Shown: positions 1 through 5,331, counted from the first letter of the stretch. The stretch: DNA of 5,445 nucleotides from Clostridia bacterium (GCA_900769075.1 CAAGFE010000102.1:1-5445), one strand, 5' to 3'. Notes: generated by a model from the sequence alone, not told the origin. Numbers and translations are program-made.

Positions 1-175
1 GCGGTATTAGTACAGGTTTCCCTGTGTTATTCCCCACTGAGAGAAAGGTTGCTCACGCGTTACTCACCCGTCCGCCGCTAGAACTCGGGAGCAAGCTCCC
101 TCGTCCCCGCTCGACTTGCATGTGTTAAGCACGCCGCCAGCGTTCGTCCTGAGCCAGGATCAAACTCTTTCATTT
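1..175 (-). rRNA. 16S ribosomal RNA, 5' end only (cut by the window edge)
   Basis: The reverse complement contains the universal 16S 5' segment: the 27F-type site AGAGTTTGATCCTGGCTCAG begins at 168, followed by GACGAACGCTGGCGGCGTGC, the ACATGCAAGTCGAGC block, a V1 hairpin and GGCGGACGGGTGAGTAACGC. Aligning that primer site to E. coli position 8 puts the mature 5' end near 175, so only about the first 175 nt are present and the gene runs off the window at base 1. The V1/V2 sequence is compatible with Clostridia, which is an inference without alignment. It is transcribed in the same direction as the protein genes and is driven by the promoter at 317-345. A contig break inside 16S is common because rRNA operons are multicopy. 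Confidence 0.98.
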
Positions 176-188
176 AATCCTGTTTTTT

Positions 189-208
189 CTAACCGGTTCC
201 CCGGCCAG
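189..208 (-). other. Leader hairpin with GGAA tetraloop just before 16S
   Basis: On the minus strand CTGGCCGG and CCGGTTAG form an 8-bp stem with two G-U pairs around a GGAA loop, which is a GNRA tetraloop. It lies about 14 nt upstream of the mature 16S 5' end. This position fits a role in pre-16S folding or processing. A 6-bp alternative pairing (AACTGG with CCGGTT) uses the same bases. Confidence 0.6.
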
Positions 209-286
209 TTTCTAACTCATTCGGAATTACTGTCTTTCCTTGCGTTTGTTCTGTCTGTATCGTTTTCAAGGTTCAGTGCTCATCCC

Positions 287-301
287 CGCGGCCCTGCCGC
301 G
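287..301 (-). other. GC-rich hairpin near the rRNA transcript start
   Basis: CGCGGC, an AGG loop and GCCGCG form a perfect 6-bp stem beginning about 10 nt after the predicted transcription start. No U-tract follows (the next bases are GGGATGAGC), so it is not an intrinsic terminator. It may stabilise the nascent leader or pause the polymerase early; that is inference. Confidence 0.5.
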
Positions 302-316
302 CGAATCAGCTTGTTT

Positions 317-345
317 ATGATATCATTAACCTGAATAAATGTCAA
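317..345 (-). promoter_or_regulatory. rRNA operon promoter (sigma-A type)
   Basis: On the minus strand a perfect -35 TTGACA (340-345) and a -10 TATCAT (317-322, one mismatch to TATAAT) are separated by exactly 17 bp. The predicted start is A311 or G310. The only gene downstream is 16S rRNA. A-tracts immediately upstream look like an UP element. This is the strongest promoter in the window, as expected for an rRNA operon. Confidence 0.92.
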
Positions 346-349
346 CGCC

Positions 350-384
350 TTTTTCAAACATTTTCGCACTTTTTTCTTCTTTTT
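350..384 (-). promoter_or_regulatory. Phased A-tracts / UP element upstream of the rRNA promoter
   Basis: Minus-strand A-runs occupy 350-354, 361-364, 370-375 and 380-384. Their centres (about 352, 362.5, 372.5, 382) are spaced 9.5 to 10.5 bp, close to one helical turn. The nearest run starts 5 bp upstream of the -35 box, where the RNA polymerase alpha C-terminal domain binds UP elements. Helically phased A-tracts are known to bend DNA, and curvature upstream of rRNA promoters raises their activity. The same bases would encode the Lys/Arg-rich tail of the putative small ORF at 354-461. Confidence 0.7.
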
Positions 385-461
385 GATTGAAATGCGAACC
401 TTTCCCTTCCTTCATTTGCAAAACGTTCCAAACTATCGGCGAACATCTCCTGTTCTATCAT
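354..461 (-). CDS. Putative 35-residue small protein overlapping the mnmA stop
   Basis: An ATG that overlaps the mnmA TGA as ATGA opens a 35-codon frame ending TGA at 354-356. The product starts MIEQEMFADSLERFANEGRE and ends in a strongly basic stretch (FAFQSKRRKKCENV), giving an acidic front half that could be a helix and a basic tail. I recognise no family. The four-base stop/start overlap is typical of coupled operon genes. Against it: there is no well-placed ribosome binding site (GGGAAAGG is about 15 nt upstream), the start sits in the loop of a long hairpin, and the A-rich codons of the tail coincide with the phased A-tracts of the rRNA promoter, which explains them without coding. Base composition is much poorer in GC than the neighbouring genes. 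It may be chance. Confidence 0.3.
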   Translation of the reverse strand: MIEQEMFADSLERFANEGRERFAFQSKRRKKCENV

Positions 462-476
462 CCAAGGATGTTCGCC
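438..476 (-). other. Long hairpin spanning the mnmA stop codon
   Basis: GGCGAACATC (467-476 read on minus) pairs perfectly with GATGTTCGCC (438-447). After one bulged A (448) the stem continues with CTTG against CAGG (463-466 with 449-452, one G-U pair), giving about 14 bp closed by a 10-nt loop. The loop holds the ATGA in which the mnmA stop and a possible small-ORF start overlap. The bases after the stem are GATAGTTTGG, with no U-tract, so it is not a classical intrinsic terminator. It could be an mRNA 3' stability structure or a translational control element. Confidence 0.65.
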
Positions 477-1558
477 TTTCCCGCGTTCAGAATTTCCTCC
501 ACCACAGCACCGCCCATGCACTTCTCCCCCTGGTAGAGCACCGCGCTCTGTCCTGGCGTGACCGCGCGCTGGGGTTCCAGGGCGCGCAGCAGCAGCTTCC
601 CGTCCTCCCGCAGGGTTGCGTCCACCGGGACATCCGCCTGGCGGTAGCGGTATTTGCAGGTGCAGCGCAGGGTTTCGCCGGGGCGAATCGGCGCGTCCCC
701 GATCCAGGTCACGCCGCCCGCAACGGACAGGGTCGAATACAGCATCGGGTGATCCTCTCCCTGGGCCACCAGCAGCCGATTCCGGGCCAGATCCTTCCCG
801 ATCACAAACCAGCTCCGCCCGTCGCCGCAGCCGCCGATCCCCAACCCCCGCCGCTGGCCGAGGGTGTAGTACATCAGCCCGTCGTGCCGTCCGACCACCG
901 TTCCGTCCGGAGCGACCATGTCGCCGGGCTGGGCGGGCAGGAACTCCTGCAGGAAGGTCTTGAACCGGCGTTCGCCGATGAAGCACACGCCGGTGGAATC
1001 CTTCTTATGACTGTTGATGAGCCCGTTTTCCTCGGCAATCCTCCGCACCTCCGCCTTGGTCAGGTGGCCGACGGGGAACATCGCCTTCCTGAGCTGCTCC
1101 GCGTGCAGCATATAAAGGAAGTAACTCTGATCCTTATTCGCGTCCGCGCCGCGCAGCAGCTCGCCCTTTTCGTTGGTCCGGACGAAGTGCCCCGTCGCCA
1201 TGCGGGACGCGCCCAGCTGCATGGCGAAATCCAGAAACGCCTTGAACTTGATCTCCCGGTTGCACAGCACATCCGGATTGGGCGTGCGCCCCGCGCGATA
1301 CTCGTTCAGGAAGTAGCTGAACACCCGATCCCAATATTCCTTGGCGAAATTCACCGCGTAGTAGGGGATGCCGATGGTCTGGCAGACCTCCCGCACGTCG
1401 TTCCAGTCCTCCTCCGCCGTGCAGACGCCGCCGTCGTCGGTTTCCTCCCAGTTTTTCATGAACACCCCCACCACGTCGTAGCCCTGCTGCTTGAGCAGCA
1501 GCGCCGCCACGGAGGAATCCACGCCGCCGGACATGCCCACCACAATTCGCTCAGCCAC
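458..1558 (-). CDS. mnmA: tRNA-specific 2-thiouridylase MnmA
   Basis: MnmA activates the C2 carbonyl of wobble uridine 34 in tRNA-Lys, -Glu and -Gln with ATP and installs sulfur from a cysteine-desulfurase relay, giving s2U34 in the cytoplasm. The 366-residue product has the usual family length. Visible motifs are the PP-loop SGGVDSS (residues 10-16), NPDVLC with catalytic Cys99, the tRNA-binding and active-site block KDQSYFLY (142-149), STGVCFIGER with the second catalytic Cys192, and LGQRRGLGIGG (233-243). Cys99 and Cys192 correspond to E. coli Cys102 and Cys199. The start is GTG at 1556-1558, immediately after the TAA of the upstream kinase gene with no gap, so translation is probably coupled. 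The GGAGG at 1567-1571 lies 8 nt upstream. No dedicated desulfurase (such as YrvO) is next door. The stop codon lies in a hairpin loop. Confidence 0.97.
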   Translation of the reverse strand: MAERIVVGMSGGVDSSVAALLLKQQGYDVVGVFMKNWEETDDGGVCTAEEDWNDVREVCQTIGIPYYAVNFAKEYWDRVFSYFLNEYRAGRTPNPDVLCNREIKFKAFLDFAMQLGASRMATGHFVRTNEKGELLRGADANKDQSYFLYMLHAEQLRKAMFPVGHLTKAEVRRIAEENGLINSHKKDSTGVCFIGERRFKTFLQEFLPAQPGDMVAPDGTVVGRHDGLMYYTLGQRRGLGIGGCGDGRSWFVIGKDLARNRLLVAQGEDHPMLYSTLSVAGGVTWIGDAPIRPGETLRCTCKYRYRQADVPVDATLREDGKLLLRALEPQRAVTPGQSAVLYQGEKCMGGAVVEEILNAGKANILG

Positions 1559-2842
1559 TTATTCCGCCTCCATCAGTCTTGCAATCACCTTTTCCGCCAC
1601 GTCCCTGCCGATCTCCTCGGGGGTGCGGGCCGCATCCACGACGATGAACCGCGCCGGGTCGCGGCGAATCAGCTCCCGGTAGGCCGCTTCCGTCCGGGCG
1701 TGGAAGGAATCCCCCGCCAGTTCCAACCGGTCCAGCTCAGTGGCGGCTGCGCGGCGCTTGAGGGAGGTTTCATGGTCGATGTCCAGGTAGACCGTGGCCA
1801 GGGGGAGCGTGCCGTCCACGGCGGGCGCGTTGATGTCCAGCACCTGCTGCACGCCCAGCTGCCGTCCGCCGCCCTGATAGGCCACGGAGGAATCCACAAA
1901 CCGGTCGCAGAGCACCACCTTGCCCGCCGCGATGGCCGGGCGGATCACCTGACGCACATGCTGGGCGCGGGCGGCAGCGTAGAGCAGCGCCTCGGTCACG
2001 TTCTCCATGTCGGCATTGTTCCTGTCCAGGATGATGTCCCGCAGCTTCTCGCTGATGGGACATCCGCCGGGCTCGCGGGTTTGAACCAGCTCGAACCCGT
2101 AGCGGTCGATCACATCGCACAGCAGGCGGATCTGCGTGCCCTTGCCGCTGCCGTCCAGGCCCTCGACGGACAGGAACGCGCCCTCCGGCGGCGTTGCGCC
2201 CGGACAGAGGAAGCCGATCAAGTCCTCCACCGTCTCGCAGTACCGGGTGCAGCCCGCCTGGCGCAGCTCCTCCTCGGAGCCGTAGCCGTAGCCCACGCCG
2301 ATGGACTTCACCCCTGCGCCGATCGCGCCTTCCACATCGAATTTGCGGTCACCGACCATCCAGATTTCGTCCGTGGACGCATCCCAGCCCGCAGGCAGGG
2401 CATTCCTGATCAGGTCAATCTTGTCCGGCCTGTGATCCCCGACAGGGCCGCAGATTTTGTCCACAAACCGGTCCAGGCCAAAATAGGCCGCGATGCGCTC
2501 GGAAGCCCGCTGAGGCTTGCCGGTGGCGATTCCGATGTACCAGCCGTCCCGCTTCAGGGTGCGCAGCAATCGGCGGATGCCCGGATACACCCGGTTTTCA
2601 AACAGGCCGACCACGTTGTAGCGCTCCCGGTAGGCCTCCACCGCCCGGTCTGCCATGGCGTCCTCCATGCCCATGTACTCCCGGAAGGAATACCCCAGCG
2701 GCGGGCCGATGAACTTGCGCAGGGTCGGGGCGTCCGGCTCAGGAAAGCCCAGCTTGTCCGCCGCGTATTTCACGCAGTTCCAGATGCCCTCCTCGGAACG
2801 GGTCAGCGTCCCGTCCAGGTCAAAAATTACACATTGACGCAT
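1559..2842 (-). CDS. tmk: Fused HAD-family phosphatase and thymidylate kinase (dTMP kinase)
   Basis: This 427-residue protein joins two enzymes in one frame. Residues 1 to about 212 are a HAD hydrolase: motif I FDLDGTLT (nucleophile Asp8, acid/base Asp10), a cap domain (about 15-85, including LRKFIGPPLGYSF), motif II Thr107-Gly in IATGKP, motif III Lys141, and motif IV VGDRKFD (Asp165, Asp169). It resembles 5'-nucleotidase/phosphoglycolate phosphatase-like HADs. Residues about 222-427 are thymidylate kinase, which makes dTDP from dTMP and ATP: P-loop GLDGSGKGTQ (228-237), TREPGG (255-260), CDRFVDSSVAYQGGGRQ (312-328) and lid LKRRAAATELDRLE (361-374). The linker (about 211-221) is Pro/Gly-rich and contains no start codon, so the kinase cannot start alone. 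The start at 2842 is set by AAGGAG (2853-2858) and by the HAD motif beginning seven residues in. It overlaps the decarboxylase gene by 16 nt and abuts mnmA. HAD substrate unknown. Confidence 0.95.
   Translation of the reverse strand: MRQCVIFDLDGTLTRSEEGIWNCVKYAADKLGFPEPDAPTLRKFIGPPLGYSFREYMGMEDAMADRAVEAYRERYNVVGLFENRVYPGIRRLLRTLKRDGWYIGIATGKPQRASERIAAYFGLDRFVDKICGPVGDHRPDKIDLIRNALPAGWDASTDEIWMVGDRKFDVEGAIGAGVKSIGVGYGYGSEEELRQAGCTRYCETVEDLIGFLCPGATPPEGAFLSVEGLDGSGKGTQIRLLCDVIDRYGFELVQTREPGGCPISEKLRDIILDRNNADMENVTEALLYAAARAQHVRQVIRPAIAAGKVVLCDRFVDSSVAYQGGGRQLGVQQVLDINAPAVDGTLPLATVYLDIDHETSLKRRAAATELDRLELAGDSFHARTEAAYRELIRRDPARFIVVDAARTPEEIGRDVAEKVIARLMEAE
1567..1571 (-). promoter_or_regulatory. 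Ribosome binding site of mnmA inside the tmk 3' end
   Basis: GGAGG lies in the last codons of the kinase domain (encoding part of MEAE), 8 nt before the GTG start of mnmA. It supports the GTG start, which would otherwise look weak, and makes translation of the two genes interdependent. Confidence 0.8.
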
Positions 2843-4182
2843 AAGAGCGTATCTCCTTCCACGCCGAAGCGCTCCTGGTTTTTCGCATGCTGCAGGCGGT
2901 CGATGACTTCCTGCGGGATGATTTCGCCCGGGCAGACCAGCGCCACCCCCGGCGGATACAGCCCCGCCGAAGCCGCCGCGATGCGGCCCGCGCATTCATC
3001 CAAGGGAACGTTTTCGCATGCCGCCATCGCCGCCGCGCGCACCTCCATCGCCCGTTCGGGGATGGGGGTCAGCATGGGCAGCGCAGGGATGTCCGCCTTT
3101 TCCGGCGGGATCTCCCGGAGCGCTTCCGCCAGCCTTCGCACATCCTCCGGCGTATCCATCGCCGTGATGATGAACACCGCCCGGCGATGGTCGGTCATCT
3201 CCACGTCCACGCCCTGTTCCCGCAGTGCCGCTGCCAGGGCAGGGCCGCCCTGAGGCGCGTCGATCACCAGGCGGGTCGGGTCGAAGTCCAGGCCGGTGCC
3301 GCGCCACATTTCATGCGCGTCCCGATAGCCCAGGGACGGCAGCGTCCGCCGGAGTTCCGTTACCGCAGCGGTGATCTCCGCCAGCCGCGCCCGTCCGTTT
3401 TCTTCCATAAATGCCCGCGCATCGTCGATGGACATCATCCCCACGAAGGACGGCGAGCTGGTCTGCTCCCGGCGGAGCAGGCGCAGCGCCCGTGTCTGGT
3501 CGGCTTCCGCCCGCAGATGGAGCACCGCCGTGCCCGTCAGCCCGGGCAGCGTCTTGTGCACGGACTGCACCCAGGCGTCCGCCCCGCAATCTCCGGCGGA
3601 TTCCACCCCCGCCAGCCAGGGGAAATGCGCGCCGTGGGCTTCATCCACCACCACGCGGATCCCGCGGGCATGGGCCGCTTCCGCGATGCGCGTCAGGGGC
3701 AGCAGGCAGCCGTAATAGTCCGGGCGGGTCAGAAAGATCGCCTTTGCCCCGGGGTGCGCGTCCATCGCGGCGATCACGTCGGATTCCTTCGAATAGCACA
3801 GGCCGTCCGCCGTCATGGATACCGGCATCCAGCGCACCTTCACGCCGCCCATGATGCAGCCGTTGACGGCGGACAGATGGGCATTTCGGGGCAGCAGAAT
3901 CGTATCGCCCTCGCCGCAGTAGAGCTGGGTCATGACGTGGATGCCGCTGGTGGAGCCGTTGGTCAGCAGCAGCGTCCGGGCCGCGCCCGCCGCCTCCGCG
4001 TAGAGCGTCTGCGCCTTCGCAATCCCCCGCTCCGGCGCGTAAAGATCGTCGGTCAGGGGCAGCTCGGTGGTGTCCAGCGCGTACAGGTCGGGTCGGTCAA
4101 AGGGCGCGCGTCCCTTGTGCCCCGGCATGTGGAAGCTGGTGCGGTTCGCCGCCGCCCTCAGCATATCATACATGGGTCGCAT
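2827..4182 (-). CDS. PLP-dependent Orn/Lys/Arg decarboxylase, short YaaO/SpeA type
   Basis: A fold-type I PLP enzyme expected to decarboxylate arginine, lysine or ornithine to agmatine, cadaverine or putrescine in the cytoplasm, feeding polyamine synthesis. The 451-residue length matches the short Gram-positive class, which lacks the N-terminal wing domain of the ~700-residue E. coli inducible enzymes. Visible motifs are FHMPGHKGR (17-24), LTNGSTSGIH (73-82, cofactor phosphate region), VVVDEAHGAHF (177-187, Asp180 facing the PLP pyridine nitrogen), SVHKTLPGLTG (207-217, Lys210 as the Schiff-base lysine) and the C-terminal-domain signature YPPGVALVCPGEII (409-422). ATG at 4180-4182 is preceded by AAGAGG (4191-4196) at 8 nt. 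It lies 15 nt after the preceding gene and overlaps the next by 16 nt. In B. subtilis yaaO also precedes tmk, so the neighbourhood is conserved. Substrate choice cannot be read from the sequence. Confidence 0.93.
   Translation of the reverse strand: MRPMYDMLRAAANRTSFHMPGHKGRAPFDRPDLYALDTTELPLTDDLYAPERGIAKAQTLYAEAAGAARTLLLTNGSTSGIHVMTQLYCGEGDTILLPRNAHLSAVNGCIMGGVKVRWMPVSMTADGLCYSKESDVIAAMDAHPGAKAIFLTRPDYYGCLLPLTRIAEAAHARGIRVVVDEAHGAHFPWLAGVESAGDCGADAWVQSVHKTLPGLTGTAVLHLRAEADQTRALRLLRREQTSSPSFVGMMSIDDARAFMEENGRARLAEITAAVTELRRTLPSLGYRDAHEMWRGTGLDFDPTRLVIDAPQGGPALAAALREQGVDVEMTDHRRAVFIITAMDTPEDVRRLAEALREIPPEKADIPALPMLTPIPERAMEVRAAAMAACENVPLDECAGRIAAASAGLYPPGVALVCPGEIIPQEVIDRLQHAKNQERFGVEGDTLLCVNV
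2853..2858 (-). promoter_or_regulatory. Ribosome binding site of the HAD-tmk fusion gene
   Basis: AAGGAG lies 10 nt before the ATG at 2842, inside the end of the decarboxylase gene. It selects this start over an in-frame ATG 51 codons further upstream, whose extra residues look like an out-of-frame reading of the decarboxylase gene. Confidence 0.8.
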
Positions 4183-4197
4183 GTCAAGAACCTCTTC

Positions 4198-5211
4198 TCA
4201 TCCGGCGTGAATCGCCTGCGCATACAGCCTGCGGGCCATGTCCTCCACCGGCTCCCGCAGGGCAAGGGTATTCAGCCAGTCCGCCGGGATGGCCTCCGCT
4301 CCCAGCCATGCGCCCAGGATGTTCCCGGCGATGGCGCCGGTGGAATCGCTGTCCCCGTCGTGGGTCACGGCGGCGCACAGGCCCTCGCCCAAATCATCCT
4401 GATACCGCAGCGCACAGTACACCGCGATGGCCAAGGCTTCATCGCCGACCCAGCCCTCGCCCAGCTGACGGATGCACGCCGTGTCCGGCAAGTCCGCCGG
4501 AGCCAGCTGGATCGCCCGGTGCATCAGCCCGGCAAACTGCTCCGTTTTGTCCGACGGGAACAGCCGCTGCATCCGGCGGAGGCTGTCCAGCACAATGTCC
4601 TCCAGTGAGCGTCCGTCCTCCATCAGGATCAGATGGATCATATCCGCCAGCATCGCTGCGGGCACATAGCCCATGATGTGCCCATGGGTGATCGCACCCG
4701 CCATCGCCCCCTGCAGGGCCCAGGCATCCTCGTTCTCCGGGAGGCCGGGCATTTTCAGCATGCCGCAGGGCGCAGCCCGCATCACGCCGCCGCAGCCCTT
4801 GGACTGATTGATCGCCTCCTCCATGAGACCCATCCGCCCGCTGCCCAGCGCGCTCAGGCAGGTGTTGCCCGGCGCTTCGCGGCGATGCAGCCCCGCCACC
4901 CGGAGCAGCTCACTCTCCCCGGCAAAACACCCGCCCTTGGCCGAGGGTATCTGGGTTCGATACCAGTCAAGATAGCTTTGGTAAACGCACGCCGGCATGG
5001 ACATGTGATGGCGCAGCCCCAGCAGCATGCCCTCGGCGGTGAAGAGGGTCATCTGCGTATCGTCGGAAATATCGGGCGCCATGGTGCGCACGCCGTGCTC
5101 GCCGAAGTGCCTGTATATCTGGTTCAGGGGCAGAAACTCCACCTGATACCCCAGCGCATCGCCCACCGCGCCCGCCAGCAGACAGCCGCGAATCCTCTCC
5201 AGCAGTTCCAT
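4198..5211 (-). CDS. ADP-ribosylglycohydrolase family protein (DraG/ARH-like)
   Basis: Members of this family remove ADP-ribose from modified proteins or small ADP-ribosyl compounds using two bound Mg2+ or Mn2+ ions. With the start used here the product is 337 residues, normal for the family, and has no signal peptide or membrane segment. Motifs in order: CLLAGAVGDALG (10-21), the metal-binding SDDTQMT (49-55, family form usually TDDT), GCGGVMRAAP (139-148), THGH (175-178) and the C-terminal metal site HDGDSDSTGAIAGN (284-297, Asp285, Asp287, Asp289). All expected metal ligands seem present, so it should be active. An ATG two codons upstream is only 1 nt from the AGGAGG, whereas the ATG at 5211 has ideal 7-nt spacing, so I prefer the latter. 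It is the first gene of the operon, behind the promoter at 5241-5269. No ADP-ribosyltransferase, nitrogenase gene or other clear target is present in the window, so the substrate is unknown. Confidence 0.93.
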   Translation of the reverse strand: MELLERIRGCLLAGAVGDALGYQVEFLPLNQIYRHFGEHGVRTMAPDISDDTQMTLFTAEGMLLGLRHHMSMPACVYQSYLDWYRTQIPSAKGGCFAGESELLRVAGLHRREAPGNTCLSALGSGRMGLMEEAINQSKGCGGVMRAAPCGMLKMPGLPENEDAWALQGAMAGAITHGHIMGYVPAAMLADMIHLILMEDGRSLEDIVLDSLRRMQRLFPSDKTEQFAGLMHRAIQLAPADLPDTACIRQLGEGWVGDEALAIAVYCALRYQDDLGEGLCAAVTHDGDSDSTGAIAGNILGAWLGAEAIPADWLNTLALREPVEDMARRLYAQAIHAG

Positions 5212-5218
5212 GCCCATT

Positions 5219-5225
5219 CCTCCTT
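5219..5225 (-). promoter_or_regulatory. Ribosome binding site that decides the ADP-ribosylglycohydrolase start
   Basis: AAGGAGG is a near-perfect anti-16S match. It leaves 1 nt to the first ATG (5215-5217) but 7 nt to the second (5209-5211), so initiation at the second is far more likely and the protein probably begins MELLERIRG. Confidence 0.85.
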
Positions 5226-5240
5226 CCGGTCAACGGGTAT

Positions 5241-5269
5241 AGTGTACCATACTTTCCGCCCGATGGCAA
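5241..5269 (-). promoter_or_regulatory. Promoter of the four-gene operon (extended -10)
   Basis: On the minus strand TTGCCA (5264-5269, one mismatch to TTGACA) and TACACT (5241-5246, four of six to TATAAT) are 17 bp apart. The -10 is preceded by TGG, which supplies the extended -10 TGn motif. Transcription would begin near 5234, giving a 5' UTR of only about 23 nt dominated by the ribosome binding site. It lies directly downstream of an intrinsic terminator, so the operon is insulated from upstream transcription. Confidence 0.75.
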
Positions 5270-5271
5270 CG

Positions 5272-5303
5272 AAAAAGGGGCCGTCCCGAAAGACAGCCTC
5301 CCC
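5272..5303 (-). terminator. Rho-independent terminator upstream of the operon
   Basis: On the minus strand GGGGAGGCTGTC pairs with GACGGCCCC through a stem with one bulged A and one U-G pair, and its inner end can close a UUCG tetraloop (GUCU-UUCG-GGAC). TTTTT (5272-5276) follows at once. It should end transcription of a minus-strand gene lying beyond the right edge. The U-tract ends 3 bp before the -35 box of the operon promoter, a compact terminator-promoter arrangement. Confidence 0.8.
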
Positions 5304-5306
5304 AAG

Positions 5307-5323
5307 CATCGACAAAGTCGATG
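5307..5323. repeat. Short perfect inverted repeat
   Basis: CATCGAC, AAA and GTCGATG form a 7-bp perfect stem with a 3-nt loop. It is the first, next to the terminator, of four consecutive hairpins in the intergenic stretch. It has no T-tract and no obvious role alone. Confidence 0.6.
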
Positions 5324-5331
5324 ACAGAGCG

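Larger units (their letters stand above)
176..310 (-). other. rRNA operon leader (pre-16S 5' external spacer)
   Basis: This is about 135 nt between the predicted transcription start and mature 16S. It holds a GC hairpin near the transcript start (287-301), the conserved-looking box GAACCTTGAAAACG (261-274) and a GNRA-capped hairpin (189-208) just before the mature 5' end. The box resembles the TTGAAAACT leader/spacer motif seen in Bacillota rRNA operons, which is associated with antitermination and pre-rRNA folding; that role is inferred by resemblance. Leader sequences of this kind normally pair with the sequence downstream of 16S to form the RNase III processing stem, but the partner is outside the window. 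Confidence 0.8.

Noticed and set aside
116..334. A 72-codon plus-strand frame
   Set aside because: It is antisense to the start of 16S rRNA, the leader and the promoter.
438..476. The mnmA 3' hairpin as a rho-independent terminator
   Set aside because: The stem is AU-containing rather than a compact GC stem and is followed by GATAGTTTGG, not a U-tract.
1559..2190. TMK as a separate gene translated from an internal start
   Set aside because: No ATG, GTG or TTG with a ribosome binding site occurs near the start of the kinase domain; the frame is continuous from the HAD domain.
2843..2995. A 51-residue N-terminal extension of the HAD-TMK protein
   Set aside because: The extra residues are Gly/Arg/Pro-rich out-of-frame translation of the decarboxylase 3' end. 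The ATG at 2842 has AAGGAG 10 nt upstream and places the HAD motif at the normal distance from the N terminus.
383..3253. A 956-codon open frame on the plus strand
   Set aside because: It lies antisense to three motif-rich genes (mnmA, HAD-tmk, decarboxylase), has His/Arg/Pro/Ala-rich antisense-type composition, no recognisable domain and no ribosome binding site. GC-rich codon use opposite removes stops by chance.
2887..4608. A 573-codon open frame on the plus strand
   Set aside because: It is antisense to the decarboxylase and ADP-ribosylglycohydrolase genes, overlaps the previous antisense frame and is rich in Arg/His/Gln with no family motif.
5212..5217. Start of the ADP-ribosylglycohydrolase at the ATG two codons earlier
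   Set aside because: Only 1 nt separates that ATG from AGGAGG, against 7 nt for the next in-frame ATG.
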